From Phoronis ovalis (taxonomy: Eukaryota; Phoronida; Phoronidae): a stretch of DNA of 13,812 bases. The notes under the pieces were generated by a model. It was not told where the DNA came from and made no database searches. It saw only the letters and a program-made list of their open reading frames with translations. This document shows, piece after piece, positions 9,901 through 13,812 of this stretch; the stretch's first letter is position 1; every line of letters starts with the position of its first letter. The stretch spans positions 1 through 13,812 of the forward strand of contig JAOXYB010035963.1 in assembly GCA_028565635.1 (NCBI GenBank), written 5' to 3'. Position numbers and translations under genes: made by a program.

Positions 9901-12900
9901 TGACTTTTTTTTCGAATCCGAATCTGGTTCTGAAGATGTATCCGAACCTGGTTCTCAGTTTACGTACACTCCAGTACAGTGAATTAATTAAAATTGAGTT
10001 TTATGTTGTTGTTCTAGTGTATCCGTACTTCACATCCATGCAAGCACTTCTGGTATTTATTTGCATAGTTTCCGATGCACTCCAGTAGCATGAAAAGAGT
10101 AGACCGGATACTGTTGAACTGGTCAGAGACAAATAATAGTCTTTCGCAACAGTGGACAGCACATCTTTGCTTGATGACATAAGGCCAAGAAAGATATACG
10201 CCTATCCCTAGCTGAGATATATTTTGGGCAGTTAACATTCAAGCAGCTCTGTACCTTGATGCTACAAGTCAGTAATTCAGTGCGAATTACGGAGTTAGCT
10301 GTCAGCGTAAAATTATGCAAAACTCATTTTTATCTAGACCACTCTTCAATTGCAATACAGTTGCTACGATTACAGTAAGCAGTAGATACCAGCAAGCTCC
10401 ATAAGTGTCGTATAATACTTACGGAGTCAGCCATTCTATTACCAGCTTTACCGGTGAAACGATACCACGCTGTTGTCAACCTCGTGTTGTTCTTACAGTC
10501 AAGGCTACCATGATTGACATTCCTCCACTCTTCGGTTAGTCTTGTATAATTTACACAAGGATCTAAAGTTATAGAAAACTATTTAGGGGTTAACATTATG
10601 AAGTTGGTTATGTAGGCATATCGGGCAGAGATGAGTGCAGCATGACAATGCCTTATTGTAAAGTTGGTTATGTAGACATATCGGGTAGAGAGGCATGTAG
10701 CATATCAATGCCTTTTACAAGTTCGTCGACAGTAAACCTCAAAACAACTATCAAAATAGAACCTTTAGTAATTATAGTAGGGGAAGGAATTGCAGAAAAA
10801 CCTCTAGAAATTGAATTTTGTAGCACCCCTGGTATACACCTCCTTATTTGGTATGTTTGCGTGAAGATTAAGAATATTGCTGTTGCTCATATTGTCAGGT
10901 GGGTACAGGACGCGCTGCGTGACGTTTTTTGAGGTGACATGTACTTTAATGAGAGTCACTGATAATTGTTTATCCAAAATATCAATAGAATGTTTTATAA
11001 ATTTGTGAGATTATATTCTGATAGAAAAATAGATAGTTAATTTTGTGACATGAAATATGAAATGAAATTAAATTTGATATGTTACACACTCTATGATGGT
11101 CCGCTCAAACCAACGATTTACGACGAGAAAGTAAATATAAAAGTAATCTTACAATATAACATATTCATGAATTATTAGCAAACATTTTACCCACATTTGT
11201 AAAATATTACTACAAGTAAAATGAGTAGCGCTTCAGAGCATTATAAAGGGCCATGTGTACTTTTAGTAAAATTACAAAAGGCAACTACAGGTGTCCATAT
11301 TTTCGATATCTCTGTTACATGTGTTAATTGTCTGTGCCATTTATTACTTCTTCCAATAGAGATAAAGTTATTTTAAGCTAAATTATTACACTTTGTGGTA
11401 CACTATGTACTTAATTTAATTCGGAACATGTTCGCTGTTTATACACCTTTGTTCAAGTTCAAACATCATCAGGTATCTTTCTTCTCTTAAATACTCTAAA
11501 GTTAACTTATAAGGGAATAGGAATCTATGAAGGCTGCAACTTCTGATGTCATCTAAAATGGCGACCGTACCAACAGAAAATTCACATGCGTTTAATTCGG
11601 TGTTACTCACAATCAGGTTTAAAGTCTTTAATGATATGCATCCAATTATTTGTAAGTTATTTATTGAAATCAATTTGAAAACGCGTATGTTATCCTTTTA
11701 ATTACTTTGTTGCATAGTTTGTGGTTAGTAATTGTCTTATCACTACAAGCATGCACATTTACATATTAAAAAATCCACCCTTTCTCTAGGAATAAAATAT
11801 GTAGATCTATGTAAACTGAGTTTTCCATCTTTTCATAACTTGCAATAACGTATTGACTCTTAATTTGTTTAACGGGTCATCACAATATCAGTGGCTTTAT
11901 TTATTAACAAATAAAACTTAGTAAAACTACTGATATTTAAGAAGAATAAATGCAGATTTATAAATAAAGTTCGTCCTTATTAGCTACAAACCTTTACTAA
12001 ACACCGTGAAAGATTTTATTTTTGAAGTTGGCTTCCAAAATAAAAATTGAAGGAATTTTTACCATGCTGTTTATTTTAGCGTACAAAGATAGCTATAAAT
12101 GCACAGTTAACAGAGACACAAAAACAAATGTTAAAGAATATTTTACTGCAATAAAATATGTAACAATTAATAGTAGAAAATGAGGCACCTTTCTTTAAAT
12201 CTAATTCAAAACTAAAACTCTTCATTTAAGGTTCGTATTTTAAAAGTACATGTCACCTCAGAAAACGTCACGCAGCGCGTTCTCTATATACCTGACAACA
12301 TGGATAACAACAACATTCTTAATCTTCACAAAATTCCCTACCCAATTAATGACACCAAATATGGAGTTGTATACCAAGGGTGTTTCGAAAATTATTTTTT
12401 TACGTTTTCTCCTCTACTATAAGACCTTCAAGTCTCATACACAGGGGGAATACAGATAGGTCTAAGGGATAGAGAAATGTGGAATTTCCAATTCATGTAT
12501 TGTTGAAATTTCAGTAATCTATCATTTTCCAATAATAAGAGTGTTTAGAAAGAAGTATCACAAGATGTCAGTCTAACACAGCATGTTTTGCGAATAAAAT
12601 GATGTACAATCCCTAGGTACCCGGATGTATAATGTAACTTCTTACCGGCTAAATTTCGAAATATGTCCATGGAAACTGCAATTGGGAAGGGTCCTATTGC
12701 ATTAGAAGGTACCAACGATTGTGGTTCCCATATCATAATATTTATACCTATCGTATTCCTCAATTAATTCTGTCGCACAACCTGTATTTACTACTGTTTT
12801 TTTTATCAAATATTATTATTTATTCCTGGTAAGAGGAAACGTACTTTGTTTCTTCAGCTGCGAAAACCACCTGTAACTGAGTTTTTGCATTGGCGTTTTA

Positions 12901-13187
12901 ATACGTACCATGTGACAAGAAAGAACTGAGACAAACTTAAAGTCGCAGAAGACATATAATAGGCATTTCTTGCTCTTACTGTTTCTTCTAGTTAAACGTT
13001 ACTGCATACAACCGTAATTTGAATGAGATAGTAAATACATTTTGCAGATTTCAAAGTGTTGAGGAGTAGATAAGTATTAAAATTGTAAATGAAATAAATA
13101 GGTATTACGACTTAAAAATATCATACCGATAGCGGAGTTTACTGCAAAAATTGTTGCCAATACACACCATACGGTAATATACTGCAT
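646..13187 (-). CDS. Secreted uromodulin/GP2/OIT3-like protein: signal peptide, D8C/D10C, EGF-like, ZP (seven exons, one internal stop)
   Basis: The join is 13187..13127, 10562..10423, 3794..3563, 2971..2828, 2371..2003, 1469..1199, 913..646. All six introns are GT-AG and phases match at every junction, giving 495 codons including the final stop. Order: signal peptide (about 1-19); a ten-cysteine D8C/D10C domain with Cys at 23, 43, 68, 77, 102, 109, 110, 123, 138 and 143; an EGF-like module with Cys at 152, 157, 163, 172, 178 and 191; ZP-N (about 194-300); ZP-C (about 330-463); a furin-type RKR at 468-470; and a GPIIV patch (487-491). In this family the ZP module polymerises into extracellular filaments and the D8C/D10C part carries glycans that can bind microbes. 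An extracellular, possibly defensive or mucosal role here is inferred. Codon 236 is TAA in otherwise intact ZP-N, so the gene is a pseudogene, a null allele, or contains a sequence error. No transmembrane segment or GPI signal is seen. Confidence 0.85.
914..1198 (-). other. Intron 6
   Basis: GT-AG intron of 285 bp (donor GTTAGT, acceptor TTTGATAG), phase 2. No embedded feature seen. Confidence 0.75.
1199..1469 (-). CDS. Exon 6: ZP linker and first half of ZP-C
   Basis: Acceptor GTATTTTTTAG gives a phase-1 start and donor GTTAGT leaves two bases (GG) for the next exon. Residues run to codon 406. Landmarks are G-Q-G-Q-F-Q-T-S-L, a D-Y-P-L-K-V-T-L-G-D block, Q-M-Y-F-Q-V-K-V, L-Q-E-C-K-A-A, then Y-Y-L-V-K-N-G, which continues into Cys407 encoded by the last exon. 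These are the usual ZP-C strands. The hydrophobic stretch near the exon start (L-C-V-I-L-V-V-K) sits where the inter-domain linker and internal hydrophobic patch are found in ZP proteins. Confidence 0.87.
1470..2002 (-). other. Intron 5
   Basis: GT-AG intron of 533 bp (donor GTAAGT, acceptor TTTTTTAG), phase 1. Open frames here on both strands match no family I know and lack cysteine or domain patterns, so I treat them as chance. Confidence 0.75.
2003..2371 (-). CDS. Exon 5: ZP-N subdomain, with in-frame TAA
   Basis: Acceptor CAATTTTGTAG and donor GTAAGT bound 369 nt (residues 193-316). The four ZP-N cysteines are present in their usual settings: V-L-C-G (Cys201), V-T-C-R-G (Cys231), N-A-C-G-T (Cys249) and V-E-C-V-Y-P. 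The frame is the same on both sides of a TAA at 2243-2241 (codon 236), so this is a nonsense codon rather than a frameshift. No GT-AG pair removes it cleanly. A stop here lies upstream of two exon junctions and would be expected to trigger nonsense-mediated decay. The same bases form AATAAA (2245-2240). Confidence 0.87.
2372..2827 (-). other. Intron 4
   Basis: GT-AG intron of 456 bp, phase 1. It contains a perfect 17-bp tandem duplication (2641-2674) and nothing else recognisable. Confidence 0.75.
2641..2674. repeat. Perfect 17-bp tandem duplication
   Basis: ACTTGTAACAATATTTT occurs at 2641-2657 and again at 2658-2674 with no mismatch. This is a small replication-slippage duplication within intron 4. 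Confidence 0.9.
2828..2971 (-). CDS. Exon 4: EGF-like six-cysteine module
   Basis: Acceptor TTATTTCAG and donor GTAAGA bound 144 nt encoding residues 145-192. It has six cysteines and ends with an N-G-T sequon (187-189) just before the last one. It corresponds to the EGF-like linker between D8C/D10C and ZP in uromodulin-type proteins. Both flanking introns are phase 1, so the exon is symmetric and could be skipped or duplicated without shifting frame, as is usual for EGF exons. The spacing after the fourth cysteine is looser than in a textbook EGF, so the name is approximate. Confidence 0.82.
2972..3562 (-). other. Intron 3
   Basis: GT-AG intron of 591 bp, phase 1 (donor GTAAGC, acceptor TTATTTCAG). 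AT-rich, with no embedded feature seen. Confidence 0.75.
3563..3794 (-). CDS. Exon 3: C-terminal part of the D8C/D10C domain
   Basis: The acceptor CGTTTCACAG places TGC (Cys68) first, in phase 0, matching exon 2. A second AG nearer the domain core, before GAGGTAGAGG, would break the phase. The exon encodes residues 68-144 with R-C-G-A-N, H-W-L-S-G-G-H-P, a D-G-V-V-I-R-T-V-C block, the adjacent pair C109-C110, Q-K-C-P and N-C-N-F-E-Y-C-G. This is the cysteine order expected for the second half of D8C/D10C. Donor GTAAGC follows G of codon 145. Confidence 0.9.
3893..4212. mobile_element. Hairpin MITE with long inverted repeats, flanked by TA
   Basis: The left end TCGTTTGTAACGAAATG and the right end (reverse complement TCGTTTGCAACGAAATG) are inverted copies. 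Similarity continues inward through GGTATAGT, TGTGAC, CATTAGTTAT.CAGC and CAGCGGGGATC-like blocks on both arms, to about 4035 on the left and 4070 on the right. Nearly the whole 320 bp can fold on itself. A TA dinucleotide abuts each end (3891-3892 and 4213-4214), as expected for a Tc1/mariner-type target duplication. It has no coding capacity. A TA duplication alone is weak in AT-rich DNA, so the superfamily is tentative. Confidence 0.75.
4658..4689. repeat. Four 8-bp tandem units, ACCCTAGS
   Basis: ACCCTAGG, ACCCTAGC, ACCCTAGG and ACCCTAGG run head to tail. Related CCTAGG hexamers lie just upstream (4640-4645), and ACCCTAGG recurs near 6750. The array is short and internal, so it is not a telomere. 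Confidence 0.85.
5535..5877. mobile_element. Dispersed repeat, copy A, with inverted ends
   Basis: The left end ACAGAACCAGATTCAA (5535-5550) is the inverse of CTGAATCTGATTCTGT (5838-5853) with two mismatches. A related block follows at 5861-5877. The part from about 5640 to 5855 aligns collinearly with copy B near 9685-9935. Shared blocks include ATCCGTG, TTTGGGAAC, AAAAGTCG and ATTTTGA followed by a T run. It is non-coding and diverged, and most like an old foldback or MITE-type family. I see no target-site duplication. Confidence 0.65.
6358..6650. repeat. Degenerate minisatellite with period about 33 bp
   Basis: A core like TTTACCACAGGGTATA recurs starting near 6358, 6393, 6427, 6459, 6538, 6567, 6602 and 6633. 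Steps are about 29-35 bp, with one gap of about 79 bp where a unit has probably decayed. Several units also share a TTGGAAAA-like segment after the core. On the minus strand the core reads Y-P-V-V-N, which creates an apparent short ORF over 6179-6454. I regard that as a by-product of the repeat. Confidence 0.75.
6932..7400 (+). pseudogene. Capsid-like gene fragment (Polinton double-jelly-roll major capsid type), frameshifted
   Basis: An ATG frame from 6932 runs to a stop at 7312 and includes M-F-Y-K-D-T-A and then G-L-A-E-R-S. Similarity appears to continue in the next frame from about 7260, with G-R-M-H-V-D-I, I-R-L-K-L and H-A-F-C-I-M, so a frameshift lies near 7240-7266. From memory of the family these landmarks fit the middle of the double-jelly-roll capsid protein often annotated as F54H12.2-like in animal genomes. 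Only about a third of the usual length is present. It contains a perfect 30-bp duplication. The assignment rests on pattern memory, without alignment. A neighbouring structural protein of the same element is the main alternative. Confidence 0.55.
7095..7154 (+). repeat. Perfect 30-bp tandem duplication within the capsid-like fragment
   Basis: Two identical 30-bp units, 7095-7124 and 7125-7154, each carry the peptide R-A-A-K-E-S-M-L-T. The length keeps the frame. Zero mismatches in an otherwise decayed gene implies that the duplication is younger than most of the decay. Confidence 0.9.
7530..9346 (+). pseudogene. Protein-primed-type family B DNA polymerase relic (Polinton-like), many frameshifts, 3' truncated
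   Basis: Conserved blocks appear in order but hop between frames. Exo I region near 7548 (F-Y-Y-E-C, the usual Asp replaced by Tyr at 7554). Exo II near 7761 (H-N-F-K-S-Y-D-D-Y-F). G-C-F-P-H-I-F-N near 7960. Exo III near 8130 (Y-C-K-L-D-V-D-V-L). I-I-A-S-A-C near 8259. Y-E-F-H-G-D-Y-W-H-G near 8503. L-F-G-G-R-T near 8758. Motif A near 8830 (D-C-C-S-L-Y-P). Y-P-V-G-H-P near 8870. A final block covers 9085-9300. TGA at 9170-9172 sits where the frame otherwise continues E-V-stop-H-F-P. Motifs B and C never appear, so the palm is incomplete. At least eight frame changes rule out function. In life such enzymes copy the element's own DNA. Confidence 0.85.
9606..9957. mobile_element. Dispersed repeat, copy B, with inverted ends
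   Basis: TCAGAACCAGATTC (9637-9650) is the exact inverse of GAATCTGGTTCTGA (9920-9933). Further out, TGAGAACCAG (9606-9615) is the exact inverse of CTGGTTCTCA (9948-9957), giving nested inverted ends. The body aligns with copy A in the same orientation (about 9685-9935 against 5640-5855). It lies just after the Polinton-like remnant. The apparent ORFs here read serine/glutamate-rich peptides from the GAATCTGGTTCT motif and are not convincing genes. Confidence 0.7.
10423..10562 (-). CDS. Exon 2: N-terminal part of the D8C/D10C domain
   Basis: The exon lies between acceptor CTATAACTTTAG and donor GTAAGT and encodes residues 21-67. It starts D-P-C, contains L-D-C, then the W-Y-R-F-T-G signature (53-58), and ends at M-A-D-S on a codon boundary. 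These are the usual first landmarks of the D8C domain in uromodulin, GP2 and OIT3-like proteins. Sequons N25-Y-T and N45-N-T suggest N-glycosylation. The exon is overlooked by simple ORF finding because it is only 140 nt long and has no start codon. Confidence 0.88.
10601..10720 (+). repeat. 60-bp tandem duplication
   Basis: Units 10601-10660 and 10661-10720 both begin AAGTTGGTTATGTAG and share ACATATCGGG-like and AGCAT..CAATGCCTT blocks with scattered mismatches. The unit is a multiple of three. One plus-strand frame is open across both copies from 10594 to 10932, reading V-G-Y-V-G-I-S-G-R and then V-G-Y-V-D-I-S-G-R. No known family recognised. Confidence 0.88.
10814..10947 (+). repeat. Inverted repeat, left arm, with coding-like 3' end
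   Basis: Matches the reverse complement of 12243-12392. The innermost 38 bp (10910-10947) differ at one base from the other arm. The frame ending at TGA 10930-10932 reads K-I-K-N, then a hydrophobic stretch, then A-L-R-D-V-F-stop. Relative to the right arm it lacks about 17 bp near 10856, which shifts the frame after L-V-Y-T-S-L-F-G. Probably a copy of an unrecognised transposable element or gene end. Confidence 0.7.
12243..12392 (-). repeat. Inverted repeat, right arm, with coding-like 3' end
   Basis: Faces the left arm across about 1.3 kb. On the minus strand a frame of 51 residues, open from 12413 to the stop at 12260-12258, contains L-V-Y-N-S-I-F-G, then I-N-W-V-G-N-F-V-K-I-K-N, and ends A-L-R-D-V-F. 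It has no start codon and meets an upstream TAG at 12416-12414, so it is the end of something longer or a relic. I do not recognise the family. Confidence 0.65.
13127..13187 (-). CDS. Exon 1: start codon and signal peptide
   Basis: ATG at 13187-13185 opens 20 codons reading MQYITVWCVLATIFAVNSAI, a short polar start, a hydrophobic core and a small-residue cleavage region. This is a typical eukaryotic secretion signal. The exon ends with a single G before the donor GTATGA (phase 1). That G joins AT of the exon at 10562 to make the Asp of the D-P-C start of the D8C/D10C domain. The phase match and the immediate start of a secreted domain support this exon even though it is tiny and 2.6 kb from the next. 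Cleavage probably falls near N17-S18-A19. Confidence 0.85.
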
Positions 13188-13812
13188 CCTAATATTTGCT
13201 TGTTGAAACGATGTTTCTAATGAGTCACTAGTGGAGCGCATGGGTTATTATATATATCTGCGCAATTGATATTTTCCCAGGGATGGTTTATCGGGGATGG
13301 TCTGGTATCTTTTGTGAAAATCCATATGTTGTATTTAGTTCTTGACCTTCCAAAGATGTTTCAGGCCTCTCTAATGCTCTAGGTGCCTTATTTGCCGAGA
13401 ATATGTAGGTATACATATGAGCCACTCCATTGTCAAGTTTTGTAGCTTGATGAAAAAACTTACGCTTGCTTCTGAAGCGTGAAATATATTTTATATGAAT
13501 CTCAAATTTTCCTCCCTGGTTATAGATCATTACCTGGTTCATGATGATGGCTTCTACGGTTATCTAAATCTCGAATCTTTCTATCTGGTTGTAAGGTCCT
13601 TAGATTATTACCCCAGTTACTAGTTTCATAGCTGAATAGATGACATTTACACTTGCTACCGGCAGTATGATTCACGAGACACGGGCATCATTACATCATT
13701 ACAATTACCCTATATAATAACATAGCAATAAATGCTAATAGACGTACCTAAACAAAACAGGTCAGATACATACAATACACCATTATTTATCCAGTTTTCA
13801 GAATAGCATAAT
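13188..13812. other. 5' leader, promoter and upstream flank of the ZP gene
   Basis: The leader is about 13188-13221, followed upstream by the TATA box. A consensus AP-1-type TGAGTCA lies at 13221-13227, close to the inferred start site. Beyond about 13260 I see no gene or repeat I can name. A minus-strand ORF at 13288-13542 has no recognisable domain. Confidence 0.4.
13248..13256 (-). promoter_or_regulatory. TATA box of the ZP gene
   Basis: The minus strand reads TATATATAA, about 69 bp upstream of the exon 1 ATG. A TCATT initiator-like site falls about 35 bp downstream, near 13221, implying a 5' leader of roughly 35 nt. Position and sequence are seen; promoter function is inferred. Confidence 0.55.

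Larger units (their letters stand above)
3795..10422 (-). other. Intron 2 (6.6 kb), dense in mobile DNA
   Basis: Donor GTAAGT and acceptor TTTCACAG, phase 0. It divides the D8C/D10C domain between two exons. It contains the MITE, the two dispersed repeat copies, the minisatellite and the Polinton-like remnant listed separately. The stretches 4213-4650, 4690-5534, 5878-6350 and 9347-9600 show no gene or clear repeat to me. Confidence 0.8.
10563..13126 (-). other. Intron 1 (2.6 kb)
   Basis: Donor GTATGA and acceptor CTATAACTTTAG, phase 1. It contains the 60-bp tandem duplication and the facing inverted repeats. The stretches 10950-12240 and 12480-13126 are AT-rich and show no gene I can support. 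Confidence 0.75.

Noticed and set aside
5535-9957. Copies A and B as LTRs of a retroelement
   Set aside because: The copies have inverted-repeat ends, there is no primer-binding site or reverse transcriptase between them, and the interior genes belong to a DNA element.
13288-13542. Minus-strand ORF of 84 codons upstream of the promoter
   Set aside because: No domain, signal peptide or splice-linked partner was seen. Likely chance.

Overview
The window looks like animal nuclear DNA. It is AT-rich and gene-poor, and its one clear host gene is broken into seven small exons by GT-AG introns that contain decayed transposable elements. Both the gene family (a secreted D8C/D10C + EGF-like + ZP protein of the uromodulin/GP2/OIT3 type) and the Polinton-like remnant are common in lophotrochozoans such as bivalves. 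A mollusc-like invertebrate is therefore my best guess. It is an inference, and no species can be named.

Host gene (minus strand, 13187 down to 646). Seven exons join with matching phases at all six junctions to a 1485-nt frame of 495 codons. Exon 1 carries a signal peptide. Exons 2 and 3 form a ten-cysteine D8C/D10C domain, exon 4 a six-cysteine EGF-like module, and exons 5-7 a ZP-N/ZP-C module ending in a furin-type site and a short hydrophobic patch. No membrane anchor is visible. A TATA box lies upstream of exon 1, and AATAAA overlaps the final stop codon. The one defect is an in-frame TAA at codon 236, inside ZP-N, which also sits inside an AATAAA hexamer.

Intron 2 (3795-10422, 6.6 kb) separates the two exons of the D8C/D10C domain and is full of mobile DNA. 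It holds, in order: a 320-bp hairpin MITE flanked by TA (3893-4212), an 8-bp CCTAG-type tandem repeat (4658-4689), one copy of a dispersed repeat with inverted ends (5535-5877), a degenerate minisatellite of about 33 bp (6358-6650), a decayed Polinton/adintovirus-like fragment on the plus strand (about 6932-9346), and a second copy of the dispersed repeat (9606-9957). The viral-type fragment is part of a capsid-like gene followed by a family B DNA polymerase gene. The polymerase has many frameshifts, at least one nonsense codon, and no motifs B and C.

Intron 1 (10563-13126) holds a 60-bp tandem duplication (10601-10720) and a pair of facing inverted repeats (10814-10947 and 12243-12392) that both end in a similar coding-like C-terminus. 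The remaining introns, the first 645 bases and the last 550 bases show nothing else I can support. I found no tRNA, rRNA or CRISPR array and no bacterial-type gene organisation.
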